A DNA stretch of 64,000 bases from Papaver somniferum (GCF_003573695.1 NC_039360.1:60183830-60247829); one strand, 5' to 3'; positions 34,218 through 47,130 are shown, counted from the first letter of the stretch. Translations and numbers: made by a program. Notes: generated by a model from the letters alone, not told the origin.

Positions 34218-34857
34218 TTGGAGCACTTGTATATTCAGCTTGTTTACTTTCTTTGGTTGGTTCTTCACCGGAACCTTCATGATCATAAATATCTTGATTT
34301 AATGTTGTTGCATCAACAAATTCAATGATAATGATTTATTCTAATGATTATCAAACTAATCTATTAACTTACCTATTATATTTAACCACTAAACATGATT
34401 AGTGAGGGATATATTAGGAATTATTTAAAATACATGGATAAAGGGTGAATCTGATTTACTATTTATATCCCGTTTTTGTCTTTTTCCTCTTTCCCCCAAT
34501 TAATATAAGTATCCCCCAATTGCGCGTTCTTTATTAATCACGGAAAAAAAAAAAAAAAGCAAAAAAAAATTAAATTAAATATTTGCTTACACCGTTTTCA
34601 TCTTTAAATCATGCATCATCATAAGCAAACACCACATCATAAAAATCACAGTAAGTAACTGCTCGTCCTAATTCTACCATATATTCAATCCAATAAATCA
34701 AATTTACTCACACCAAATCTTCATAAATTTAACATTATCTATCTATTTCTTCCACCTTTATCATCACTTTACTTACTTCTAATTTCATAGATCCCTTTGA
34801 TGCACAGATGCACAATTATATGAATTGGAATCACAACAATAAATATTTGTTCATATG

Positions 34858-35150
34858 TTGCGACATTGGATGACGAGTCGGATGAAGATAGAGAACGAAT
34901 CAACATTATGACGATGTTACATTCAGGGAAGATACCTAGAGCTCAAGTGCCAAAAGAGGTATTCAGAAGAAAAAGCTAATACACAATTATTTTCATCTCG
35001 ATTGCGTCTTTTCTGATCAAGATTTCCAATGTCGATTGCACATATATCATGACACTTATTGATAACGATTATTAATGAGCTTTGCGAGGAATAACCTCAG
35101 TTTAATTAAAATACTAAGATCATTTACGATGCTAGAGATGATAGTCTTAA
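34858..35150 (+). pseudogene. Possible Harbinger-like transposase N-terminal remnant
   Basis: One frame reads DDESDEDRERINIMTMLHSG to a stop, and a shifted frame then gives NYFHLDCVFSDQDFQ. The 'YF...P.F.D..F.RR' pattern is typical of plant Harbinger/ALP1-like transposases upstream of the nuclease domain. The rest is too decayed to read. Weak call. Confidence 0.3.
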
Positions 35151-36179
35151 AAGACATGCCATATAGAATCAAAGACTTTTTCTAGGAGGTTTCATCTCCA
35201 ATAGTATTAAGAGGTATCAAGGAAAAGTTCATGGATTATTTCTTAATTTTTGTTTTCTTATTTTTATTTATTGATTTGAGGAAAAGAAACTTATATCAGC
35301 TACTAAAACGGTTACACCGGTAAAACTTTAAAAAAACAAAAAAAATCCTATCGGAATGAAACCCTGAATTACTAAATTGTTTGCATTTCTAGCAAAACTT
35401 GGTAATTTTTTGGAATAACTTTTAACTCAGCAATTCTTTTTTATTTACACGTGAATAACCCAACATTAAGACCTCCAGCCAAGATTTTTTTTAACCTTAA
35501 CCATGGAGATGCTTTAAAGAAAATAATGACATACAAGTGATCTCTTGCATCACAATACCGGTCGGTAGAATTGCAGTTGTAAATCAAAGATGAAATTCAG
35601 ATTTCTGACCAACACTAAGGAATTAATTAGGAATTAATTTATTTTTTTTGCTATATTGATTTTGAGAGAGGTTGAATTCAATTCAGCATACCCAAATGAA
35701 ACTCGAGGGAAAAAAAAAACACTGCACTTTTTCTCAGAATATGACTATAAGACAGCAGTAAGCTTTTTATCTCCTCAATAAATTCTGCCCTTTACCCAAA
35801 AAAGAAAATGTAAAAAGAAAAAGACAAGAACAAAGACAGTAAATGAAGACATCCCCAAACTGCCATTTTTTTTCATCTCAGCTTTAAACTTGGCAGATTA
35901 AAATGGCCCCTATAGCTATCCCCCACTTTGTTTTGTTTTTATAACCCTTGAAACTTAAAAGAGTAAACCTAAATTTTGGCAGCACCACATCACGTCTGAA
36001 CACCAAAGAACCTAAGAAGTAACCCACTATCCACCCCTCTTCTTTTCGCTAACTTCTCGGCCTTCCATCTCATATATCAATGAATAATTTGGAACAAAAA
36101 TGAAAAGAAAAGAATCCTCCTCTGCCATCAAAATGTGCGCATTTTTCCAGAATTGTCAGAAGATGGCAAATCAGTCTTC
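35151..36179. other. Intergenic DNA and presumed 3' untranslated region of the vasculin-like gene
   Basis: No coding frame. The minus-strand gene ends at 36180, so its 3' untranslated region must lie in the upper part. No certain polyadenylation site was identified. Confidence 0.5.
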
Positions 36180-39100
36180 CTACTCTGAGTCACATGAGCT
36201 CGATCCAAAAGAAGCACTTCTCTCTTGCGGCCCAAGAACTAACTGGAGCCGGCTTAGTTTCAAAGATGGCGTCAACTCCTTGCACTGCACAGTCTAAAAA
36301 AGTAAAAGAAATAAGAATGTGTACATTCAGAGAGTAAGCAAACAGGGATGGAAAACAAAAATTAGCATCACAAACCAAAGAGGTACCAGCAGGTTGGATT
36401 CTGGACTGGATACCAAAATAACCAAAACATTTTGGGATTTTCTCTATCCTAAATTCCGTTACTAACAAAATTAGAACACAGTAAAAATGGAACTAGGGAA
36501 ACAAAAGAATCTGATTTTCATTGTACACCAGAAAATCAGCACGCCCCATGAACACCCATTATCAGAAGTACATGAAAGTAAATGAAAGCCGAGAAGGAAA
36601 AAGAAGGCTACCTCATAGAAACTATTGATTTCTTCTGCCGTAAGACCCTCTTCTACTGCATTTTCATCCCAGCCAAGTGAGCGAAGAAACGCAACCTCTT
36701 TGTCATCTGCATAAACAAATGCATCAAGGCTTGAGGGCTTCTCAACTCCTCCATTGTCAGCATACCCCTGATTAGTCTCTTCACGACAGACATTTCCATT
36801 GATCCTCGTATCATCTCCACCATTCTCAGTAGCTGCCCACTTGAGACCGTTGGCATCTGATAGATGGATGGCATGATTACTACCCTGAGGACTAGCAACA
36901 GCAGCACCACTCTCAGTGATCAGCAGTTCCTCGGACTTCTGCGGAGACGTCGACGACGCAATAGGGTCTGGATTAGGGGTGGTGGAAGATGAGTTTGCAG
37001 TTGTTTGCTTCTTGATGAGATTGAAAAAATCATTTCGGCTCCGGGCTTGAGACGTGATTCTCTTATCTAAGTGAGACCGCTGAGGAGAAGCTTTACGCTG
37101 AGCAGAAGAAGCAAGTTTAGGATTGTTCGGCGCTGAAGGGGCAGATGGAGGAGCAGCAACAAGAGGATTATTTGCAACAACTCTGTTGGCATTAGTTGGA
37201 CTTGATCCTTCTTTGGTGGTAGGTGAGATCCCATTCTTCTCTCGTGTTGGCTTGAGAACAAGAAAAGAAGTTTTTGCGGCATCAGGTCTGGTCGGTCCTG
37301 CTTGTAATGGGGCGTGGACATGATGGTTGGATGCGAGCTGCTGCTGTTGTCCAATCTTGTTAGCCATAGTCAATTCGATTCTACCTGTTGCCTTAGGTTT
37401 CTGTTTCTCTGAGTTAAGAACCTGGAACGGAAAGTCAGGAAATCTTGTGTTTAGTCAAACATCAACTACTCTTGAAGATGTCAAAATGATTTGCTAATTA
37501 ACAAAAAAGGACAAAACAGAAAGAATGTCGTAAGCAATTTAAAAGAGGCTAAGAAACATTTAAGAACTTGAAACAACCGACTTCAGCATCACATAAGTCA
37601 TTCTTCCTCCTTTTTGACATATGAGACCCAGGAGCTAAACTTATTCCAAATTCAATGCACACCACGCTATTTGGAGACGTAAACATCTACATGTTGAATA
37701 TTCAAAAAAGAGAGACAAAAAAAACCACATGTTTAAGGGAAAAGGCAGAGTCTAAGAACTTATTCGGTAATCAAAGCTTTGATTTATCATGTGTTAGGAT
37801 TCAATAGCGCCCTCAAGACAGATGCATCTACATTGTTAGGTTGGAGCTCGGAGTCTTCAGACCCTCCCCAAATCGTTTTTTGGTTTTCTTTGTTTAAGTA
37901 TTTCTAAAGTGTATGCAAGGGATACAAGAGAGACCATGTAAAGAGATAGGATATACTAAGCCAAAAAAGTAGAGAGACCATTTAAAGCAGCAGTTATATA
38001 TTCGTATCCAAGAGTTCAGATAGACAGATAGTCACCCAGAACTCCCAAGCCACGTAATCGTGTAGATAATTCCCTAGATATCTCACGCGGAGAATGTCCT
38101 GAGACGACTCTTTAGACGGTGTGGTACTGTTGAGTTTTTGTATTTTTTGTTTGGTTCTAAAATTAGCAATTTAGAATAGCTGAACATGCACAGCTTGATA
38201 TTAGTACAATTCCGACTCTACTCAGATCAACACAGTAAATGAATACCAAAATTATAAAGCTGTTCAAACACAAGTTCAATAACCAAAGTTTCTAATGTTA
38301 ACCAGTAACGCGGAACATGATGCCTAATTAGAAACTAATCAACTGCCACCAGAGTTTGTTGCAAGTTCATGATGTCAAAGGAATACTAAGAATATGCCAA
38401 GAGAAAAAGCTTTTCTCCTACAAGCAAAGCAGAAACGGTCACGAGTGTTTTGATCTCATGTGAACATCATAGTATAATGATGATTCTTCTTAAGCAAACT
38501 GTGTGAAGCCAACTTTCGCAAATTATGTCTATTACTCCTTCATAACCATTACAAATTGGTGACGAGAAAAACATATGAATCTCACATCAACAATTAACAT
38601 AAATCTATCAAACTAGCTCACCAATCTGTTTGACACTCCTCATAAGTTACAGAACCTTAAATGACATAGACAGCAAGGCTACTCAAAACTCATAAGTTAC
38701 AGAACCTTAAATGACATAGACAGCAAGGCTATTCAAAACATCTCTATGTACATTTTAAATATATAATGTCTAAACAACATTAGGCATAGGATAGCAAGGC
38801 TTGAGACAAGGGGACCAGGGCAGAGCTGAGTCAGAAATTAAAGGCAGGTCATCATTTTAATTATCTAATTCGATAGACACCATCTAGCTTACCCTTTGCA
38901 GGCTTATTAATATTTATACTAGTACTACTCTTGCGATAGAGAATTGTTAAGAGGATAAAAAGTTAAGCCACATCAAAGCTTTGTGTGAGAAGAAAATATT
39001 ATTATGGTAAGGCATAGAAATATAAAAAAATATATATTTCATCATAACATCTTTCAACAGAGGGACATAGTGAAAATCTCGCATCAATTTGGTCTGCTTG

Positions 39101-40958
39101 CTTAACCATGAGTTGGTCTCTAGTAATTACCTTCCTATCTGATGCCAGCGTACATAAGTAACATTGCATCAAACAAACTAAGCCACTTTATGACAGATAA
39201 ACTAGAGACCAACTCATGATTAAGACCACGGATGGACCATAAGAGGGTAATAGAAGTTGACACCCTGAAGAAAATACCAGCCACGAGAGCATTATAAGGA
39301 GGTTGGGACAGCTCAAATGTGTACTGTATCAGAACTGCGGTCTAAAACAAAAACATCACACCTGACAGCACAAATGCTACTGCCACAGACACAGCTACCC
39401 ATACTGTCAAATTAGATTAAACAAGAAAAGAAAAACCTATGATGAACCTTTAATATGTAGGTTTAAATAATGATACACCATCGACTTCCTATCTAGCATC
39501 TTCATTCAAACAGACCAAGAAAAATTCACTAGTTGTTGTAGTCACCCTATAATGGTCATATAGACTGCTTTATCGTGAAAACAGCATAGTTGTCCTAGCA
39601 TCTTCTATAGTTGCATTATAGAAGACCAATAAGATGTGGTCGAACAATACAAACAAATAATAGTATGACCTGTTCAATGTTGAAGAGCCTCCAAGTTCCA
39701 AATGCAAATAGAGATTATGAAAAACAACAACAAGAGAATGGTCTTTCCTAGAAGATTGAAAAGGGAAAGAAAAATATCTTACCAAAGCTTTAGGCATAGA
39801 AGGTGTCACCGGTATTAATTGCCTAGATTGTTTGATAGCCAATTCCTCAAGTCTTTGAGTCTCCACAGACAACTGCAATAACAGAGAGTGTTATAGGCAA
39901 CCAAAACTGTAAACAATGATTTCAACAAACAGATGCAAACTAAGGTACCTGAGGAGCAGCACGAGCTCTGGGAGGGGCTTGTGCCACTGTTTCAGCCATA
40001 TTACGGGCAGTGGATAAGCTAGTAGGAGCTTGGATAGATAAATTCACTGTCGAAGATTGTTGAGCAGAGCTGAGAACTATATTATTACTTCCAACTGTCG
40101 GGGGTGGCTCCACCAAAGCCGAGGTCCAACAATCAGTAAGCACCGCCGAAGTACCCATTGCCAAACTTTGCGCCGCACTTCCCAAGCCAGGAGAAGAGAC
40201 TCTTCCTATTTCAGGAACTCCTTGTCTTTCTTCAGCTCCAAGAGACGGAAAATCTCTATCGAATGTGGTCTTGTGGATGTTGTTAAGGACAGTAGTTCCA
40301 CCAACATTAACACCATTACTAATGATATGACTGTTGGTTTTGCTATTGTTCAAGAGTGCAGTCGTCTTTTTTGGCCACACTTCACCTCGCTTTCCTGATA
40401 TCATGGACTGAGAACGTCTTAATGTGTCCTTTTCAATCCTACTAGACAACAAAGTATGAGATATACCCATTGGATCAGAATAGTCACGAATCCTGTGGTC
40501 CGCTAAGCTAGATCTCTCCCTGTCATGAAAATCCAGGAAGTCCTTATCATAATCCTTGTCTCGGGGACTCTTAAAACTACTATAGGACCGTGGAAATGAG
40601 GATGAGTCTTTCCCATGCAAACTTGAACCATTACTGCTTATACTCCTATGGAAATGAGAGGACAAATTTCGCTCTGAATGACGAGGACTATCATAATCAC
40701 CAATGCTGAAAGATGATCTATTTCTCGAGGATAATATACTAGCATGATCATCTACAACAACATACACCAAAAACGAATCACATTTCTGCCCAGTAGATAT
40801 AACAAAAATATTAGAATAGAACAAGTAATTAAACTGAATGAGAGTCTACCTGAATGTGACAAAGACGACGCAGGATGGTGACTTGTATTGCCACCCCCAG
40901 ATATATTTCCAGTACCCTTTAACCATTCTGGAGCTAATGCAGGTTCACTTTTTTCCAT
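36180..40958 (-). CDS. Vasculin-like (GPBP1-like) plant nuclear protein, five exons
   Basis: Exons 40958-40850, 40751-39949, 39872-39783, 37421-36612 and 36284-36180 join in frame with GT-AG introns (1917 bp, 638 residues). The start at 40958 gives MEKSEPALAPEWLKGTGN; a Ser/Arg-rich region (HSERNLSSHFHRSISSNG) and DFPSLGAEE follow in exon 2, a Gln/Ala/Pro-rich region in exon 4, and near the C-terminus FLRSLGWDENAVEEGLTAEE continuing INSFY and CKELTPSLKL. N-terminal 'PxWL', 'DFPSL' and the C-terminal 'LxxLGW...LTxxEI..F' parallel animal vasculin (GC-rich promoter-binding protein 1), so a nuclear role in transcription or RNA binding is likely but unproven. It is low-complexity and probably largely disordered. 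The third intron is 2361 bp. No disabling lesion is seen. It is the only confidently modelled host gene here. Confidence 0.85.
38641..38740. repeat. 50-bp tandem duplication in intron 3 of the vasculin-like gene
   Basis: Two adjacent units beginning CATAAGTTACAGAACCTTAA (38641-38690 and 38691-38740) differ by about two bases, implying a recent duplication. Confidence 0.95.
39101..39224. repeat. Inverted repeat in intron 3 of the vasculin-like gene
   Basis: CTTAACCATGAGTTGGTCTC plus TAG (39101-39123) pairs with 39202-39224 with one mismatch; the loop is about 78 bases. It could be the remnant of a MITE or fold as a transcribed hairpin. Confidence 0.85.
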
Positions 40959-41960
40959 AACGAATATTGAACATGATCAGAGAACCAATGAAACTAAGAA
41001 TACCAATACGATTCACCCCTTTCACACTTTCTCAATAAAATTGTTCGTCTTCGAGGAACTAATTCTATATCATACGAAATTATTGTTTCTTATTTCCCAA
41101 GTGAAAAAAAAACCTTGTAGTTCCCAAGAAACGTCACTACTACTGATGTCAATTCAAAATCAATTCCAAACCCAAAACACTAGGGTAATTCTTAGGCTGC
41201 TGCTTCTACTCTTATATCTCCATCTTTTGAATTACGCCGATTAGCATTCAGCTATTCAGCAAACAAAAAGCCCTCACCAGACCCTCATCTTCTATACGAA
41301 TAAACTCAACTGAAATATCAGAAATACCTATATATATTCGGCTTCTGAAAAACACAATTACTAACCCAACCAAGAAACCCAAGAATCACAAAAACCCGAA
41401 AAAAAATCAATCGAATCAGGAAAAATAAAAACCTCTGGAAACTTCCAACTGACTAGGGTTTGATTATTAAAGACAGTAAGGGAAAAAAAATAGAAGTAAT
41501 AATAACTAACCCTACCTCCCAAAAAACGCTTTTGTTTAGGGGGCGGCAACCGTAACCCCAGGATCCACTACTCAAACCCTAACCGTTCTTTCAGTATTTT
41601 CCCAATATCTGTTATAGTTGTCTCTGGTTTTCAGATAATCAGAAGAGGAGAAAAAAAAAACTCTTACCAAGAGAACAACGGGGGATAACGAAACTCACAC
41701 AGAAAGACAGACAATTGAAGTTTTTAGGGCTATTCTTGAGAGAGCGAGAGAGATTTTTAGGTGTTAGACTTTGTTTCGGCCGTGTTTATGGAGAGAAGAA
41801 TAAGAAGAAGAGGAAAAAACGAGGGTTTTATCCGAGCGGAAGAGAGAAAGAGAGATAGTTGTTGTTTGTGTGTAGAGAGGGAGAGAGAAAGGGTGGAGTT
41901 TGTTTTGTGTTGTGGGTGCTTGGTTTTGGGTTGCTGAAACAAAACGTATGAAGAAGAGGC
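40959..41960 (-). promoter_or_regulatory. 5' leader and promoter of the vasculin-like gene
   Basis: On the minus strand a CT-rich stretch (about 41930-41740, TCTCTCTTTCTCTC and CTCGCTCTCTC) has the look of a plant 5' untranslated region. A leader intron is likely: candidate donor AG-GTAGGG near 41512 and candidate acceptor TTCTTAG near 41000, just upstream of the ATG. Upstream of about 41950 the sequence becomes AT-rich. The transcription start was not fixed. Confidence 0.5.
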
Positions 41961-42714
41961 TCTTCTTCTTCTGTGCTTACTATTAATTAGGAAAATTAAT
42001 AAATTAATTATGAAAAAAACCGATTTTTTTTTTTTATTTTTCTTCCGTGGTTTTTATTATGTGAGCCAATGAATGGACTCTAACGAAAACCAACTTGCCT
42101 TATTAGTAGCCGTAACGTGCTTTGGCACGGGGGAAGTTCACTTCCATAATATTTTTGCTTGATTTGGATGTACTAGGCCTACTGGGGTATAACTGTATGT
42201 CGACATGGAGGGACAAATGGTAGTAATCAATAAATGAATATCTTTCTGAGATGGAGAGGAACATAGATTTCGAGGAAAACATAGTTATGTGGAATTATTT
42301 TCGTTCATGCGGCGCGTTGAATATTTTTTATCTAGTAACTAACTGTTTTATATGGTTGTGTGAATAGAAATAAAATAATTTTACTACAATCAAAATTGGT
42401 CACACAGCATAGCCGAGAAAACTTTAACATTTAATGATGAGTTTTAAAATTAGAATTCATCGATATAAAGCTCCTGACTTAATTTATTCACCGTCAGATG
42501 TAAGTGGATGGATGATCGATACTAACTCCGTCGTTTTCTAAAATCGTATTTTGATCTTCACCCTCCATACACTTGCATCTGATGGTGGAGAAAATAAGTA
42601 AAAAATAAAGTAAAGAATTTTAAATCAAGAGACACATTCCTTCAAAAATTACTTTTACAATAAGCAAAAATGAAAATATTGATAGAGAATGTGTCAAAAC
42701 CTGTTGTAAAAGTG
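41961..42714. other. Intergenic DNA, no gene recognised
   Basis: AT-rich, with two imperfect opposite copies of a TAAGTGGATGG / CCATACACTTGCATCTGA-like segment around 42480-42600. No coding frame. Confidence 0.45.
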
Positions 42715-43557
42715 TGTTATAGCATTGCTCGGTTGAACTCAATAAGCGTTGGTATGCCAAGTTTGGTTGTCATATTTTAGTTCCAAAACTCGAAACTGCT
42801 TGATTTGATTACTAGAGTCAACTTCGTTAGGTTATACTAGGAACATAGAAATGTTGAGACTCGCTCTTGTTACTCATGAAGAACCTGCAGAAGTATCGGC
42901 ATCAACGAACACATCATCCTTCGGTACGAGGTCAGTAACAACAAACTGGGCTTGTTCCATTTCTATCTTTGTCCTTTCAAGTTAGTATTTATTGAAAACA
43001 AAATATACGAAGTCAAGTTTGTTTACTTGTCTCTAGTATCGATGACTTGGTCATTATACTATGATCAAAGTATTAAGGATAGCTATACTAATTGTATCTT
43101 GCAACTTGATCATATAGAGTTACGAAGTATAGTTTATCTATGGACTTCGTGAATCGACGTAACACTAATTGGTAATTTGTTATTATTTAGTGTATTGAAC
43201 TTCCAGAATGAATTCAACCCTTGGGATTTTATACGAAGGAATATTATAAAAATAATCTGGTGAAGTAGACTTGCAAAATTCTATTTCGAAGTCAAAATAA
43301 AATTCAGGACCGATCCCGAGACCAATCCCTTGTGCAAGGACCGATCTCAAGTACATGACCGATTCCTGACCGATCATGTTTGTAGTTTAACCAAGTTTAC
43401 ATTTTCAATATGTTTGGTGATATTCAGGTTTGTACAAACATCAAGATGTACATGGATTGGACTTGGAATGTCAACATAGTAATTTGAACATGTGTTAAAC
43501 TCTTATATCTTAATGTTCAAGTATTTTTATTTGGTATCTGTATATTTTAGATATCAT
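42715..43557 (+). repeat. 5' LTR (left part) of an old copia-type element E
   Basis: Begins TGTTATAGCATTGCTCGGTT and is collinear with the LTR starting at 51603 (GGTTGAACnCAnnAAGCGTTG, then TTTGGTTGTCATATTTTAG). It contains a GACCGATCCC-type minisatellite near 43305-43375. Collinearity stops near 43557. Confidence 0.7.
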
Positions 43558-46500
43558 ACTAGGGAGATTTGGTTTGTCCATCGTAATGCTGAATGTTAGA
43601 AAGCTGTTGTGATTGGTAAAGATACGTGATGCCTGAATTAGATAATTGATGTCTGGTTTAGAACTATTGCTTCCTGCTATTGAAATTGTGCACTCGTTAA
43701 AAGATTCCACATACAACTTATAGATAATTTAGATGAAATTTGGTTCTAGAGATATGGCTTATAGTTGGAGACGTGGTGCGCATGCTATCGTCATCTCATG
43801 TCATGTAAATTTAATTATCAATGCATTTTGTTTATGTAAACATTGATAAAGTTACAGAAATTCTAAATAATAGGTATAAGAAAAATGTTGGTTAATACAA
43901 TACAACATTTATGATGCATATGTCTAGTTCTTGGGTTTGGGATTAATACAGTGTTGGGAACTCATCTTTCGATCGATACTACTTCGGGTTAGACAGTCAT
44001 ACTCACCATTATTCAGGATCTTGTGCATGGTTTAACATTCAACATAATCCAAATCACAACACAACCTAAACATCAGGATTAAATAATTGGGCATATTCAA
44101 TAATGAACATCGTTATATTCAAAGATTTATGTTAAAACCACACCATTCATACAAAAAGGTTATGAACAAAGTAACTTAATGACTATCTAACCAAACCATC
44201 CAAGTTAGAAAAAGTCCTCTAACTTGGAAACCCAAAAGGTGGAATGCTCTTTAAGAAACATACGTAAGTTAGCGTAGAAAAATAGATAAGCATACAACTT
44301 TCGTCCATTCCATGTTAGTGCAGCATCAGTTGCAATCCCATTGGCCATGGAGGGTTCATCGTTGTCCCTTACAACACAAAGTTAGATAGACAAAAAAAAT
44401 GTAGTACTCAAAGGAACCTCAACAACGGTAGCAAAGAGTTTGGAATCAGCAGCAAGGTGAAAATTTGTGAGGTTGATTTTGCCCGAATGAACTACATAAC
44501 AATTTTAGGTTTCAAAAGTTAAAACATACCAAGTATTTGTATACATTGTTAAGGATGAACTTCCGCTTTGCCGACTCACCCTGCGAGAACTTAAAAATCA
44601 TCCATATTCCATTTTGCAGAATCGATAAAATATCATAAAATAACCCAGTTACAGGATGAATTATAAAAACAGACCCATTAAATCAATGAAAAGAAATGAG
44701 TAATTCAGAATTTTAATTGAGAAAAATCGACGTCAACTTTGAATGATCAAAGCTCAGTATTTTTAGAAAGAGTGATTTGAGCCAGGCACACCCAAAAGAA
44801 ACTTCCCTCGCTGCCGAAGTTATCTCCGCCGGAATGGAGTGACCATTTTGTTCATAGATTCCGAAACAAATAACCTTTACAACCACATAGATCACACCCA
44901 AATTAAAGTTGTATAAACATTTCACATCAACAACATTCTTTGTGATATCACCATTTACAACATTTGTATTAGCGGTTTACAACAAAAAATTAAGGATGTA
45001 TAAGTTAAAGCTTAAAAGTTTTCTATAATTTTTAGACCTAGATTACACTAAAATATAAAGTAACCCATACTTCCACAGAGAAATCTTCAATGATAATTGT
45101 AACACGGTTTTCAGTTTCCGTGAGTGCAGTAACATGCCAATCCTACTACATTATAACAACCTGTCTTTGATCCACTTAAAAAATATACTTAATGACAACA
45201 AACTAAAATGTTGCATAACAACAACTTCATAGACCACAATATGTATATGCACCTTCTTGATACCCACTAAGAAACTTAACAAAAAAGATGACATCTTGAT
45301 ACAGTTTCCTATTGTCAAGTTAATTAAGTTACAGGAAAAAAAATGATATCATTTTTACGGTTTTACCTTCGGTTTTAGTATGGTCACTCCATGAACACTA
45401 AGTTTCTTAAAAGGAAGGTCACGAAACAACATTACTCTTGAAAAGACTCCATATCAACCTTAAGAAAAAGCTCTAAAACACTTGCTTCTTCTTATTCCTG
45501 TAATCTGAACCATATGTAAAAATTGGAAATTATAACTATGAAAACCAAAATTAAGAGAATTTTTTGCCGCTTATCCAAAACTAAAACCCAACATACCAAA
45601 TGCTTTTTCCTGTAACCTAAAGGCACACTGCAGTAAAGGGTTTGCATCGGTAACTTTAATTGTCCATTATAATTTGATTCATAACTGGCAAAAAGTGTAC
45701 TCAGTTTGTGCTGTAAATGAAAACATTAAGAAGAAGGAAAACCTAAAAATCTTTTTACCCACCTTCTAGTGTAATCAGGTTGAGATATCGAGATACATAT
45801 CCATTCCCCAAAATCACAATTGAGTTGGTGTTGAGATATAAATAATGTTTTCATCACAACTCAAGCAGAGAGCACTGAGAGACAGACAAAATGGATCAGA
45901 TGTAATGATTTTAACTGGCGTACGTAGTAATTGAAAAAATAGTCTGAATCAAAAATGATTCACAAATGATATTCAATTTTTCTTTGATTACCTAAGCGTA
46001 ACGTCTCTGCTGCGAAGGAAACTATTAACTCCAAGAGTTCAATGCGATGAGTAACAGGTTAGAGATCATATAGCAATATTGATAGCATATTACACATAAT
46101 GAGAAAAACAGGAAGGGAAAAAAAGGAACTAAAACTAAAAGTTCAACAGGCCACTAAAAACAATATCATTCCAGTAACCAATATCAGAACCAAATGTCGG
46201 CTAACAACTAAAACAATGTAAGATTTCATACCAACAAAGAAGTACCATGTAAGACTCCAACCAACCAATTCAGGAATGGGAAGACAATCGTTGAGGAGGC
46301 CCCAAGTCCAGCTTCCTATTCAGGAATTCCATCAAACAAAATTAAGGTAAAAAACATTAAAAAAAGAAAAAATATTGTGAAAGCCTTAACTTTGTCTGCG
46401 GAATAACCCAAATTTTATACAACGTTCACAATTTCATAACACCCTCTTAAATACAAATATTACAGAAAAAAATCCCTAAATCAAATTGAAGTTTGACTCA

Positions 46501-47130
46501 ATTTTACCTGATTGGTCTGACTTAAAATCTCTTCTTTTTGAACAACTTCTTCTTAATAATCGTAAGTAGCAAAGGATTTTAATCTTGACGTACATGAAAC
46601 GAAGAAAATAAAAATCAGCATTCCACCATTGCAAATAAATTAGTCTCAAATCAATATTAATTCAAAAGACAAAAACCTAAGGCCACCTCATAACATTTGG
46701 TAAGAATCCAAAAAACAAAATGAACAGACAGAAACCATGAAAAATGGCGAGCCTTTGGAAGAGGAGTGAATCAAACCTTAAAATTGTAGAGGTTCGGAAA
46801 ACACTGAGATATATTTTGACCATGCAGCTGTGACGATTAAAACATTTAGATATTTAATTTCACATTAAATTTTGAGAGAGTAACGGTTTCGAGTTTGAAT
46901 GGGAAGACTGAAGAGTAGTAAATGTAGATCTCCGTCCAATGGCAAAAACATAGCTGTCCCATGTAGCATATCAAGCAGTGGTTCGTTCTAAACCGTCTTT
47001 AATGAATCCAACATATCAACATATATATCACCTAATACGATTCAATCTGAACCGTCCTTTATATGCCCAAAATGTAGATAACCGTCCATATGGAAAAACA
47101 CCATTGTCCCCCCTTATAATATAAATTTAT
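43558..47130. mobile_element. 3.6-kb segment inserted in the LTR of E, carrying a gene
   Basis: The LTR copy at 51603 is continuous across this point (apart from its own insertion), but here the alignment stops near 43557 and resumes near 47131. Close to the right end two direct repeats (46924-46960, 47073-47112) share GTAGAT, CCGTCCA, AAAACA and TGTCCC. The minus-strand gene 46315-44205 lies inside. Termini and target duplication were not resolved; a gene-carrying transposon is the working idea. Confidence 0.4.
44205..46315 (-). CDS. Unidentified multi-exon gene or captured gene fragment
   Basis: Coding-like exons with good splice borders read right to left. 46315-46232 has a hydrophobic stretch (STIVFPFLNWLVGVLHG). 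45710-45597 begins HKLSTLFASYESNYN and has a GTATGT donor. About 45440-45370 contains LFRDLPFKKLSVHGVTILK. 45142-45071 reads WHVTALTETENRV and on to an acidic end. About 44874-44795 has YEQNGHSIPAEITSAAREV, 44580-44530 has GESAKRKFILNNVYKYL, about 44475-44400 reads NLTNFHLAADSKLF, and the last, about 44367-44205, ends with a stop and contains NGIATDAALTWNGRKLY. Several exons are multiples of three. Some junctions (into the last two exons) do not keep phase in my model, so it may be damaged. The protein family was not recognised, and the true first exon is not located. Confidence 0.45.

Larger units (their letters stand above)
33361..34530. mobile_element. 1.17-kb terminal-inverted-repeat element with internal hairpins
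   Basis: The ends AGAATGCGCGATTGGGGG and, reverse-complemented, AGAACGCGCAATTGGGGG form a 24-bp inverted repeat with two mismatches. TTATTA flanks both sides (33355-33360, 34531-34536), and the direct match can be stretched to TCTTTATTA if terminal bases are counted as target. The superfamily is therefore open (TTA suggests Harbinger or CACTA-like). No transposase was found. Confidence 0.75.

Noticed and set aside
34858..35150. Intact Harbinger transposase gene
   Set aside because: Only about 50 residues of similarity in two frames with stops; kept as a low-confidence remnant.
37123..37323. Plus-strand frame opposite exon 4 of the vasculin-like gene, and 40057-40398 opposite exon 2
   Set aside because: Shadows of the coding strand; no splice or start context of their own.
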